DNA of 64,000 bases from Bradyrhizobium septentrionale (GCF_011516645.4 NZ_CP088285.1:434001-498000); one strand, 5' to 3'. Counted from the first letter of the stretch, positions 40,259-48,965 are shown. Program-made: numbers and translations. The notes: generated by a model not told the origin, from the sequence alone.

Positions 40259-42799
40259 ATGACCGGTAACGCTGGGGAGAATGAGAATCCAAGGGAAGGC
40301 GATGGAATGTCGCCCGATCAGAAAGCCGCTCACGATCTGCTGACCGAACTTCGTACTAGGATTTCAACACAACGGCTGCCGTATCAATACGGCGTCGAAG
40401 CGCGAGCTCTGGAGAGCCTTTGGGAAATCTTCGGATTGACGCGGAAAGCGATAAAGGACAATCTCGGCTGTCAGGAGTTCGCCCAGACCGCGACGACTAT
40501 GTTGAACGTAGTCTTGCGACCAGTGACGGCGAAGTGGCACCGCGCCAAGGAGGCCGGGCTGCTAGATTCCCGGGACGGCGCCAATGACTTTCGAATCGAC
40601 CTAGCGCAAGTTCGCGAGAAGCTCGTCGCCTTCGCCGAACATCTGCAGATGTTGGCTTACGGCAAAGTGATCCCCGACGAACTCGGACTAGAAGTTCTCA
40701 GTCAGGCTCAGCTTCAGGCAGTCTTTCTTCCGCTTGAATTTGGACAGGACGAGGGTATCGCCGCCCATGCGAACCCTTCATGCACACCAGAAAAGTGCAT
40801 CAATGCAGATGAAGGTGCGGAAATCCTGGCTCGGCGCCTCGCGGTCGGTCTGGACGCGAATGAAACTAACGCCATTGGCTTGGCTCTTTCCGGGGGCGGC
40901 ATCAGGTCCGCGACTTTCTGTCTCGGCGTTGTTCAGGTTCTCGCGGACCGTGGGTTGATGAAGGACTTCGATTATCTGTCTACAGTCTCGGGCGGTGGTT
41001 ACACTGGTTCGTTTATAACCTCCGTCATCGGTACCGGAGGGGCACTCGACGAACTTGCACGGCCATTTGGACCCGACACCGATGCGGTGCGCCACGTTCG
41101 CCAGAACGCCAAGTATCTGAGCGCTGTCGACCTGAAACACCGCTGGCTCATGATCACCGGGACCTTGTCGGGAATGATCATGAACTGGATCGCACCGTTA
41201 TGCGTCCTATCCTTGCTAGCTCTGCTTGCCACATATCTCGGCGCTGGAATGACGCACGATTTCTGGTCTAAGGCCACCCTGACGCTCTCGATTGTGACGC
41301 TCATTACCGTCTACTTATCCGGCTTCTCCCTTCGCGCCGGGGCGACGGCACAGTCAGGAGCGGTAGTAGTTGCCGTCGCTGCCGGCGCTGCCCTCGCCTG
41401 CACCTTGATGTTCGCGATCGAATGGGGGTTTGTCCAATTCGACGCGCTGTGGGATTCCAAGATCACCGGAAGCGTCGCCCTCTCCGTGGTCGCCGCACCC
41501 GCCCTAGCCCGCTACCTGCCGGTATTCCGAAGCGAGAAATTCCGAAAGAACTTTCTCCGCGTCGCGCTGTACGCCGCGGGTTTTGTTGTCCCCATCCTTG
41601 CGGTTGCCGTGCTCTATTTGCTCAGAGAATTGGGCCGAATGTCGATCGACCCCACCGCATCCTGGTTCAACCCCATCCACCATGTGCCGGGGATAGCCGT
41701 GCTCGGCTGCGTGTTCCTATTTTCTCTCTTCTTCTCGTTGCTTGGCCTCGATGTCAATCTGACCGGCCCGCACAAACTGTACCGCGACGCGTTAGCCAGG
41801 ACGTTCGTTCGACCGAAAACGGGCGGACCGACGATGCCGTTGGCATCGCTAAACGCCAGCGGACGGGCGCCGTATCACCTCATTAATGCCGCAGTCAATT
41901 TGCCGTCGAGCACCAGCCAAGTGCTGCGGGATCGAAAAGCGGATTTTTTCTTGTTCTCCAAGCATTGGATCGGTTCGAAAGCTGTCCGCTACAGCCGAAC
42001 TAGGGCGTGGGCTGCTAAGAACGCGGAGGTTGACTTGGCTACCGCGATGGCGATCTCGGGAGCCGCGGCTTCTCCGCATATGGGTCTTGGTTCGATGCCC
42101 ACGCTTTCCGCGTTGATGACTTTGTTGAATGTCCGCTTGGGATATTGGATCGCGAACCCCCGAGAACAAACGTTCTGGGATTTCCCCGGATTTACGTGCC
42201 TAGTTCGCGAGATGTTCGGAATAGGCATGGCCGAAAAAAATGCATGGCTCAACGTTTCGGACGGCGGCCACATCGAGAATATGGGTGTCTACGAGCTGCT
42301 TAAACGCCGTTGTAAGTTCATAGTTTGCGTGGACGGCGAAGCGGATCCTGAGAGCACGTTCCACGGTAAGTTGACTCTCGTCCGGCACGCGCAGATCGAT
42401 CTGGGTATTCGGATCGAGCCGCGGCTCGACGATATGCGACCCGACCCGAAATCGCGTTTCAGTAAGACACACGCGCAGCTTTTCCGTGTGATCTATCCGG
42501 CAACCATGGACGGCCGCACCGAAGGCATTGGTCTGATGCTCTATCTGAAGCTCTCGCTTACAGGCAACGAGGCGGAGCTGTTGAAAAGGTACCGCCTGCT
42601 TCATCCCGACTTCCCTCACCAGTCAACCTTGGACCAGTTCTACGACGAAGAACAATTCGAGGCCTATCGCCAGCTGGGCGTCCATGTCGCAGAAGGCACT
42701 TTTTCGCCGGCACTCATGACGAGCAATGCAAGGCCTGCTAGCGTGCAGGAATGGTTCCGGCAGCTTTCCTGCAACATGCTCGAGCCATTCGAGGCCTGA
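40259..42799 (+). CDS. membrane-spanning patatin-like phospholipase
   Basis: 846 residues from ATG 40259 (GGAGG 7 bases upstream). About residues 1-200 are helical and soluble. The patatin parts are the oxyanion loop LALSGGGIRSATF (about 207-219), the nucleophile Ser in STVSGGGYTGS (about 244) and the catalytic Asp in VSDGGHIENMG (about 668). Between nucleophile and Asp lies a membrane block of several hydrophobic helices (WIAPLCVLSLLALLATYL, AVVVAVAAGAALACTLMFAI, VALYAAGFVVPILAVAVLYL, IAVLGCVFLFSLFFSLLGL). Patatins hydrolyse phospholipids, and in CBASS (CapV) they kill infected cells. It is the first gene of an operon with two TIR genes; its stop overlaps the next start as TGATG. It is probably the membrane effector, by inference. 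Confidence 0.88.
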   Translation: MTGNAGENENPREGDGMSPDQKAAHDLLTELRTRISTQRLPYQYGVEARALESLWEIFGLTRKAIKDNLGCQEFAQTATTMLNVVLRPVTAKWHRAKEAGLLDSRDGANDFRIDLAQVREKLVAFAEHLQMLAYGKVIPDELGLEVLSQAQLQAVFLPLEFGQDEGIAAHANPSCTPEKCINADEGAEILARRLAVGLDANETNAIGLALSGGGIRSATFCLGVVQVLADRGLMKDFDYLSTVSGGGYTGSFITSVIGTGGALDELARPFGPDTDAVRHVRQNAKYLSAVDLKHRWLMITGTLSGMIMNWIAPLCVLSLLALLATYLGAGMTHDFWSKATLTLSIVTLITVYLSGFSLRAGATAQSGAVVVAVAAGAALACTLMFAIEWGFVQFDALWDSKITGSVALSVVAAPALARYLPVFRSEKFRKNFLRVALYAAGFVVPILAVAVLYLLRELGRMSIDPTASWFNPIHHVPGIAVLGCVFLFSLFFSLLGLDVNLTGPHKLYRDALARTFVRPKTGGPTMPLASLNASGRAPYHLINAAVNLPSSTSQVLRDRKADFFLFSKHWIGSKAVRYSRTRAWAAKNAEVDLATAMAISGAAASPHMGLGSMPTLSALMTLLNVRLGYWIANPREQTFWDFPGFTCLVREMFGIGMAEKNAWLNVSDGGHIENMGVYELLKRRCKFIVCVDGEADPESTFHGKLTLVRHAQIDLGIRIEPRLDDMRPDPKSRFSKTHAQLFRVIYPATMDGRTEGIGLMLYLKLSLTGNEAELLKRYRLLHPDFPHQSTLDQFYDEEQFEAYRQLGVHVAEGTFSPALMTSNARPASVQEWFRQLSCNMLEPFEA

Positions 42800-43329
42800 T
42801 GAGCATGGCCAACCCTTTTGCTCCTTATCAGCCGCAACGCAGGCGCATATTCGTGAGCTATCACCATCGCGGTGACCAGCTGTACTACGAAGAATTTTCG
42901 TCGGTATTCCACGATGGTTTCGAAGCGATCACCGACGATTCGATCGAGCGCAGAATCGACAGCGCGGATTTCGACTACATCATGCGCTCCATCAGAGATA
43001 ACCACCTGAAGGGAAGCTCGTGCGCGATCGTGCTTTGCGGTCGTGACACCCCCAAGCGACGATATGTTGACTGGGAGATCGAGGCGTCGCTTTCTCAAGG
43101 CATGGGCTTGATCGCGGTTCTGCTCCCTACGCTTGAGGTTTTTTCAAACGGTGGGACCGCCAAGCCCGACCGCCTGCAAGACAACATCGACAGCGGATAT
43201 GCGGAATGGATCTGGTGGCACGAGTTGTGGAACAGTCCCGCTTCGCTCACGACCATCATCGAGCGCGCGAATTCCAAGTCAAATCGATTGATCGCCAACA
43301 ACAGGCGGCGAATGGATCGCAATGGTTGA
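42799..43329 (+). CDS. TIR-like protein (ThsB/MTH538-like, DUF1863)
   Basis: 176 residues from ATG 42799; ATG 42805 is also possible. The fold cues are RRRIFVSYHHRGDQLYYEEF, SSCAIVLCGRDTPKRRYVDW and EIEASLSQGMGLIAVLLP, with the conserved Glu right after VDW. This MTH538-type TIR group includes the Thoeris ThsB proteins that make cyclic ADP-ribose-like signals. The start shares a base with the patatin stop, and the end overlaps the next TIR gene by 8 bases, so all three are made together. Confidence 0.85.
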   Translation: MSMANPFAPYQPQRRRIFVSYHHRGDQLYYEEFSSVFHDGFEAITDDSIERRIDSADFDYIMRSIRDNHLKGSSCAIVLCGRDTPKRRYVDWEIEASLSQGMGLIAVLLPTLEVFSNGGTAKPDRLQDNIDSGYAEWIWWHELWNSPASLTTIIERANSKSNRLIANNRRRMDRNG

Positions 43330-43867
43330 GTACATCACGCGGGACAGAATTCAGCGAAATGCCGGCCCCCTGAGCGAACACGCCTCTGTTGTTCGCAAAG
43401 CGCAGGCCCGGTCGCCACAGGGTTCCACTTTTCTGAGCCATTCAACCAAGGACGTCGATCTGTTACCTGGGATCATAGCGATTCTCGAACGGCATGGCGC
43501 GATCGTATATGTCGACAAGAAGGACGAGTCTCTTCCACCGACGACATCGCGGGAGACGGCGACGATCTTGCGCGGCCGGATCCGCCAGTCGCACAAATTC
43601 CTTCTATTGACCACTAAGAACTCGAAGGATAGCCGATGGATGCCTTGGGAGCTAGGTTTGGCGGATGGGCATAAGAGCCCAACGAGCACAGCGATCTTCC
43701 CCGGCGTCGATTCGGCTGGAGACCACACTTGGGCGGAGCGGGAATATCTGGGTATTTATGATCGTGTGGTCTACGGCGATTTGCAAGGGTATCCGTCACC
43801 GGTGTTTATGGTCTATAATCAAGAAAAGCATTCAGCAACCGAGTTGTCCGCTTGGTTGAAAGCGTGA
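43322..43867 (+). CDS. second TIR-domain protein of patatin operon
   Basis: 181 residues. The TIR cues are STFLSHSTKDVDLLPGIIAI, IVYVDKKDESLPPTTSRETA, HKFLLLTTKNSKDSRWMPWE and LGLADGHK. The Glu of WMPWELG matches the catalytic position. It is of a different subtype from its neighbour at 42799, so the operon holds two non-redundant TIR proteins. It overlaps the upstream gene by 8 bases. It could act as a heteromer with it or make a different product. Confidence 0.85.
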   Translation: MVEYITRDRIQRNAGPLSEHASVVRKAQARSPQGSTFLSHSTKDVDLLPGIIAILERHGAIVYVDKKDESLPPTTSRETATILRGRIRQSHKFLLLTTKNSKDSRWMPWELGLADGHKSPTSTAIFPGVDSAGDHTWAEREYLGIYDRVVYGDLQGYPSPVFMVYNQEKHSATELSAWLKA

Positions 43868-44078
43868 CCCATACTGGTACGGAAGCGGCTGCGTCGCGAT
43901 GCGGGTCCGCAGCTCCAGAGAGCAGATCCTACGCTGCGGGTTGGTCCGGCGACTGCTTGTCGGAAGCAGCATTCATTAGGGGGCGATCCTGACGGCAAGC
44001 CAGGGTAACGGTGATCCCGGCGACGGCGGCGCGCATAATCACATACTCGTGTGACGTTCGCCTCCACGAGGAGCATCC

Positions 44079-44762
44079 CTATGGAGGGACGCCGGCACCG
44101 AACAGATCGGCCTGTGATTTCGAGCCCCTGCGCGGCCCATAAAGATCGGACATCTGACGCAGGAAATCGGCTTGGCCGCCGTAGCTAGGGTGCCGGACCC
44201 TCAGGCACCTTCCCGGTGCTACGCGCTCGCCGCAACTGGCCGCGTCGCCGCCGAGCGCGACTACCCGTTCCGGCCGAAGTAGCCGCAGCAATTCGGAGAG
44301 TATTTCTTCCCCTACCGCGCGCTCCGAAGCCCGATGCGACCTGTTCGTGAAGGGAAGGCCCGGCTCGTGAGGGTGCAGAGGAAAAACGTTCCACAAGAAC
44401 ACGGGAAGTTCAATCTCGTCGAGCACTGACCATGCCAGCTCGGCTGTCCTCTCCTTGACTGGCAATCCTTTTGTGCAGCGTTGGGTCTCGATGCCCCAGC
44501 GGGCCGCGTGAGCGGCAACGTGGACGTCGTCCGTCAACGCGAGGCCGGTGCGCCGACCACCGCGATAACCAAGATCCCTTCCAATCCACACCGAGTGGAT
44601 TCCTCTAGAGGCCGCCGCCCCAATAATGGCGCTCAGGGTCGCGGACCGAGTGTCCGGCGCGTCTGCCCTGTCATGAACGGGACAACGATCGAAATAAGGA
44701 TTGAAGACGTTTTCGAAGGCGAGGCCGCGGACGGTGGCCACGAAACGGGCGGCTGCATTCAT
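44079..44762 (-). CDS. uracil-DNA glycosylase-superfamily protein
   Basis: 227 residues. UDG-fold landmarks are SVWIGRDLGYRGGRRTGLAL (motif 1 region), VFLWNVFPLHPHEPGLPFTN, RVVALGGDAASCGE and the late VRHPSYGGQADFLRQM (motif-2-like HPS). It would remove a base from DNA by hydrolysis. The substrate may be uracil or an unusual base, because the motif-1 residues are not those of classic Ung. The start overlaps the stop of the MazG-like gene as TGATG, so both come from one message. Confidence 0.8.
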   Translation of the reverse strand: MNAAARFVATVRGLAFENVFNPYFDRCPVHDRADAPDTRSATLSAIIGAAASRGIHSVWIGRDLGYRGGRRTGLALTDDVHVAAHAARWGIETQRCTKGLPVKERTAELAWSVLDEIELPVFLWNVFPLHPHEPGLPFTNRSHRASERAVGEEILSELLRLLRPERVVALGGDAASCGERVAPGRCLRVRHPSYGGQADFLRQMSDLYGPRRGSKSQADLFGAGVPP

Positions 44763-45784
44763 CAGACTGCTCCGAGGGGCCGGAACTCCAGTTTGCGGCG
44801 ATTGCGATCTCCACGAACGATGCCGCCCTCGTCTCTCTTAACACGACGGAACACGTCGTAGCCCTGCAAAATGGCATCTTCCCACAGCTTCATCGGGCAA
44901 GCATCCACCTCGTAGCCATCGACGAATTGCCGTACCGTCTTGAGAAGATCGAAAGACAACGAGGATTGGCCTTCGAAGAAAGCAAGTGTTTTCGCGTGCG
45001 AGAAAACGAAGGCCGAGAGGCCTTCTTCGACGACGATGGCTCGACCGCTGTCCTGTGTCTCATCAACAACGGGATCGCTCTTGCGCTTGCGTTTTATCAG
45101 GGCCCGAAAGGTCGGCGACCAATGCATGACTGCGGCATTCGCAAAATGAAAAACATCGTGAAACCGGTACCCGTCGCGGTCGGCGATGTTGTCGGTCAGG
45201 GGGTCGCCGATGACCACTCCGTTCATTTCCAGGACGCTGCGACCTCCGGAGCGTTGACGGATGACGATCTCGAATTCGCGCGGAAGACGTTCTTCTTCGG
45301 AGAAGGTTCCGTCGAACTCGGGAAGTTCGGGCAGAACGGGCGTCAGGAATCTACCCCGCACCTTTCGAACGTTGGCCGACGCGACCTCAGCGAATGAAAT
45401 GCCCGCAGCATTCAACGCGCGCAGGAACGCGTCGGCGAAAGCAATCAGGCGGGCTCGCGCGTCCGGGGCCTGCTTTGTCAAGACAAGGAGATGAGCGGCA
45501 TTGCCTCCAAGACTGAGCAAGACTTCATCGAATGTGCCGGATGGTTGCGGAGACGAGACCCGGGATATGGCGCCCGGCGGATCATCCGCGGCCGCCACCA
45601 AACACATGTAGCCCTCCGACGAGGCTGCGGCGAGCACCTCGTGCAAGGGCACTTCTAAGCGCCGACAAAGGGCGGCGAAATACCAGAGTGCGTCGCCGAA
45701 TTCCTCCTCAACCGCGCGGCGATATCCGACGAACGCCGCGCCTTCCCGCTTGAGCTTCTTGGCCGCGGCCATGATCCCCCCCAC
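44762..45784 (-). CDS. MazG-like NTP pyrophosphatase with extra C-terminal domain; N terminus possibly frameshifted
   Basis: 340 residues from GTG 45784, or 336 from ATG 45772. The first 60 residues contain the MazG helix pair (AVEEEFGDALWYFAALCRRL, the EExxD-type metal site). In-frame codons upstream of 45784 would add DRFRPEEVNPILLGLFGEVG, the conserved first MazG helix, but no start codon lies there before a TGA. A neighbouring frame offers ATG and NTEKANMFIADFERQ, so a one-base shift near 45.83-45.84 kb probably broke the 5' end. Residues 130-340 are a large unknown domain (RDGYRFHDVFHFANAAVMHW, SAFVFSHAKTLAFFEG). MazG enzymes hydrolyse (modified) NTPs. Confidence 0.75.
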   Translation of the reverse strand: MGGIMAAAKKLKREGAAFVGYRRAVEEEFGDALWYFAALCRRLEVPLHEVLAAASSEGYMCLVAAADDPPGAISRVSSPQPSGTFDEVLLSLGGNAAHLLVLTKQAPDARARLIAFADAFLRALNAAGISFAEVASANVRKVRGRFLTPVLPELPEFDGTFSEEERLPREFEIVIRQRSGGRSVLEMNGVVIGDPLTDNIADRDGYRFHDVFHFANAAVMHWSPTFRALIKRKRKSDPVVDETQDSGRAIVVEEGLSAFVFSHAKTLAFFEGQSSLSFDLLKTVRQFVDGYEVDACPMKLWEDAILQGYDVFRRVKRDEGGIVRGDRNRRKLEFRPLGAV

Positions 45785-45986
45785 CTCCCCAAATAACCCG
45801 AGGAGGATCGGATTTACCTCCTCCGGTCTGAAGCGGTCGGTTGCCGTTCAAAGTCGGCGATGAACATGTTGGCTTTCTCCGTGTTCAGCGTCGATTTCGA
45901 GCGAGCGGCTGGTGTCATAGCTTACCTGACGATGTTTCGCGCCACCTTCGATTGCAACGGACAACACAAATTGTGGTCGACGATCG

Positions 45987-46634
45987 TCAAATCACCTTGT
46001 CGGCTTTCTTGGAGTAGCGGGCTGCGCTCTGCGAAAATTGAAATGGGTCGCCGAGCACCAAGTTCACCTGACCTCCAAAGGAAGTGTCGAGCCACGACAA
46101 AAACGGTTGTGCATTCTGAGTCGAGAAGACCCGATGACCGATTCCGTTGCGGAAACCAAGATCGCCTAGGATTTCCTCAGGAACAAGCGGCGCGGTCCTG
46201 CCAAAGTAATAAAAGTGGCTCGATATTAGCACGCGGTTGGTCTGTGTATCGTGTTGAATGTTATGCGGATCTGGCGATCCATCTGGTTTGCTATGGTGAG
46301 AATCTTCTTGCTGCCATTTCTTAGAAGAAGGCGATCGGTGGTAGATGTTGTCCCCGACTATCGTTTTCCGACTGCCGTTTCGGACTGGACGCTTAGCGCG
46401 AAATTCCAAGCCTTCCCAGTATTTTTCGAACGTCAGTGCATCGGTTACTTGCATCGCATAAATACAACGGCCGACCGCATTCAGTTTTGTGCCACCCATG
46501 CCGACAACCCAGTCACCGGCTCGTACGGTGCGGCGAATGGTTGGCTTGCATGTAGCGAGGGTGCACATCCCGTGGAACGGATTTGGCGCAAACCCAAAGT
46601 CGCGAGCTACAACGTAAAAATAGACCCTCGCCAT
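45987..46634 (-). CDS. Nmad2-like protein (nucleotide modification associated)
   Basis: 215 residues from ATG 46632-46634. It shows the pattern I associate with Nmad2: FYVVARDFGFAPNPFHGMCT, LATCKPTIRRTVRAGDWVVG, DNIYHRSPSSKKWQQEDSHH and NRVLISSHFYYFGRTAPLVP. The family is defined beside DNA base hypermodification and restriction-like genes and its chemistry is unknown. It starts 7 bases after the stop of a TIR-like gene, so the two form an operon. Length and frame are intact. Confidence 0.83.
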   Translation of the reverse strand: MARVYFYVVARDFGFAPNPFHGMCTLATCKPTIRRTVRAGDWVVGMGGTKLNAVGRCIYAMQVTDALTFEKYWEGLEFRAKRPVRNGSRKTIVGDNIYHRSPSSKKWQQEDSHHSKPDGSPDPHNIQHDTQTNRVLISSHFYYFGRTAPLVPEEILGDLGFRNGIGHRVFSTQNAQPFLSWLDTSFGGQVNLVLGDPFQFSQSAARYSKKADKVI

Positions 46635-46641
46635 CGCGTTT

Positions 46642-47133
46642 TCAGCAGCGAGACGTTCGCGAAGCATGAACGAGTTCGCGCGGCGCGGCACTGCCGGGGG
46701 ACTCAAACGGGCTATTCGTGCCCTCGATCGCTTGGATGACGCTATCAGAATTCCAATTCACCAGCGTATCGCCATATTCTTCAAAAGCAGGCGGAATATC
46801 TGCTTCGGTCCCGCCCCTCGTGAAAACGCCGACGATCCGCTTACCCAGTTCATTAGCCTTACGAATTTCCCAGTCTACCCATGGTCGTTGGTGCGTTTCT
46901 TTGCCAATCAATACAATTACGGTTGAAGCCCAAGACATCTTCATGCGTAGAAGCCGCTTCAATGTCGCCTCGGGAACTTGCTTCTTGTCCAAGCGAACCT
47001 GATTTGACGGTTTTGCTCGAATCGAGCTGTTCCGTATCTGAAAGCCTTGCCGATCCAGCAACTTTGTTAGACCGCCCACATGCTCGTCATCCGCATGGTG
47101 ATGGCTAATGAAGACATTGCGGCGCTTTGACAT
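46642..47133 (-). CDS. TIR-like protein (MTH538 type) upstream of Nmad2
   Basis: 163 residues from ATG 47131-47133; the open frame extends 17 codons upstream. Cues are RRNVFISHHHADDEHVGGL, STVIVLIGKETHQRPWVDWE and IRKANELGKRIVGVFTRGG, with the Glu after VDW at the expected place. This TIR group makes signals or modifies nucleotides in Thoeris-type defence. It is coupled to Nmad2 (7-base gap), an unusual pairing. Confidence 0.83.
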   Translation of the reverse strand: MSKRRNVFISHHHADDEHVGGLTKLLDRQGFQIRNSSIRAKPSNQVRLDKKQVPEATLKRLLRMKMSWASTVIVLIGKETHQRPWVDWEIRKANELGKRIVGVFTRGGTEADIPPAFEEYGDTLVNWNSDSVIQAIEGTNSPFESPGSAAPRELVHASRTSRC

Positions 47134-47447
47134 TGTCCCTCCACGGACAACGGGCTCGATCCAAGATCGCCCCCCTTTGGGCACATATTTACGGGACTGA
47201 AAATGTCAAGGCACGCTAGAGTAGAACGCGCCTTTTCCGTGACAAATTACGAGGAGGGTGGACCTGGCGCCAATCGATGTGCCAGCCGAGGGCCTCAACC
47301 TGCATCTGCAAGCGGGGTTGCGGTACCGTCGATGCCTGGCAACGTTCGCCGGACAACGGGTCCGATCAACTAGGCTGTTTGGGAGAGCGCTTGAAAATTC
47401 CGCGCCGGCGACTATGTCGTCCGCATCCCGTCGGCAACACCCAAACC

Positions 47448-47966
47448 ATGTCAAAAGGCGTTTTTCAGGATAATGGCCGCAGGCCAATTCCACCGCGCAA
47501 ATCGAACATTTCAGTCGATGCGAATGCCCTTGATTGCCATGGGACCGCGCGCGACGCCCTAGTCAAACGCTTTAAGGCGCTCATCGAGAAGCGGACCATT
47601 AACATCGTGGTAGCCGGAGGGGTGCGTGATGAAGCCAGCCACCCCAACACACCAGCAGACGTCAAGTCAGCCGTGATGCCGCGCATATTCAACTTGCGAC
47701 CGAGCTTGATCCCACAGCAGCATGCCGAACGCAAGAAGGTGGCCACGATCCTGCAGGGGAACGCAGCCCCCGACAAGCACGCAGCGGATGCTTCCCACCT
47801 CTCCGAAGCCGCTGAGACCGGTTGCAGCTATTTCGTCAGCGAGGACGCACGAATCTTGAAGAAGCGTGCTGACCTTGCAGCGGTTCTTCCGCCGACTCTC
47901 CAGATCGTCACGCTCGAAGAATTTCTCGAGATTTTTGACGACTACGAGGAAGGCAAGCGGCGTTAA
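47448..47966 (+). CDS. PIN-like nuclease domain protein
   Basis: 172 residues from ATG 47448. The first Asp is in ISVDANALDCHG, then VVAGGVRDEASHPN, and DKHAADASHLSEAAETGCSY with FVSEDARILKKR supplies the later acidic residues of a PIN fold. No antitoxin gene is adjacent. The open frame upstream of 47448 is cysteine/arginine-rich and unconvincing. It could be a stand-alone RNase of the defence island. Confidence 0.75.
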   Translation: MSKGVFQDNGRRPIPPRKSNISVDANALDCHGTARDALVKRFKALIEKRTINIVVAGGVRDEASHPNTPADVKSAVMPRIFNLRPSLIPQQHAERKKVATILQGNAAPDKHAADASHLSEAAETGCSYFVSEDARILKKRADLAAVLPPTLQIVTLEEFLEIFDDYEEGKRR

Positions 47967-48349
47967 CCGCTTCACCCACGGCAGCCTTCGTACCAAGGTT
48001 CAACCGTTCTCTTCCATTCCTTCCAATTCGGCGGATGCCCCGCCTCTGAAAGATTCACGAGGCGCGAGGCCCCTAGTATCAGCGACCGATTCCACAACCC
48101 GTGCAGTCGAGGCGAGAGAACCGACCGAGGCAGAGTGCCAAGCTCGGGTGGCAGTCTAGGTCGAATTAGTCTCCGCTGGGTCGCTCCTCAAAACGGGAAC
48201 TTCTGGGGACAGGGCGGGAGACTTTCGGCCCTCTGGCCTTGGAAACCGTAGATGCCGAGATGACGGAGACCGACGCAGCCCACAGAAATCGGCCATTCTA
48301 GGCCTATTCTCGTGCTTTTTCAGATACTTGCCTGTTAGCCTGCACTGGA

Positions 48350-48397
48350 TGGCTGGGGCGGGAGGGATCGAACCTCCGAATGGCGGAATCAAAATCA
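48350..48397 (-). repeat. 3' half of tRNA-Gln(TTG) gene, attachment-site scar
   Basis: Read on the minus strand, 48 bases run from the anticodon arm (GATTTTGATTCCGCC) through the T arm (CGGAGGTTCGATCCCTCCG-like) to the encoded CCA. They match the 3' half of a tRNA-Gln gene. The 5' half is absent: bases above 48397 do not pair with the acceptor. This is what remains at the far end of an island inserted in tRNA-Gln, with the island on the high-coordinate side. Confidence 0.75.
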
Positions 48398-48965
48398 GGC
48401 GGGATGAAAAGCAATATCAACGCGCATTCTGAATTTGGTGTCGTTTTCGTCCTTAATTAGATCAATAGCTTATAACGCAATTCAGAATGCTGCGACAGTT
48501 CGAGCGCCTCGTTTGGCAACGGTGTCGGCTCGCAGCTGAAGCTGACCTTTGGCAGCGTCACCACGGCTTTGACGCCCAAGCCGTGATTGCATAGGCGCCA
48601 AACCCCTTGGCCAAAGCGTTCTCAGCGCACCGTGGCTGGTCAAGGCGTTGCACCGGGTGTCCTGTGTCACCCGGTGCGTTCCGCACAAGATGAACCGATC
48701 AACACCTAGGGCGCGTTCCCATCTGTGGACGCCCCGCCAGATGCAAACGGTTTTTGAAGAAGATTGGCACGTGGTCGGATGCTGCCATCTGTCCGGCCTC
48801 TGATGCAGCGATGGAGCTGCGGGCCCGTATGGGAGTTCGCGGACCGGAACCAAATCATAAATGCGTGCTCTGGGCACGATGGGTACATCTGGTTCTTCCG
48901 GCCCCGTCTCACCGACTGTTGCGCCATACCCTCCTTCGACCGACTACACCTGCGACGACCTGCTT
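48398..48965. other. 568 bases, no recognised gene
   Basis: Short arginine/cysteine-rich frames only, without ribosome sites. No transposase motif, tRNA or hairpin stood out. It lies between the tRNA-Gln scar and an IS256 fragment and may be decayed island DNA. Confidence 0.4.

Noticed and set aside
47277..47447. Upstream extension of the PIN-like protein
   Set aside because: Cys/Arg-rich residues and no ribosome site; ATG 47448 is a better start.
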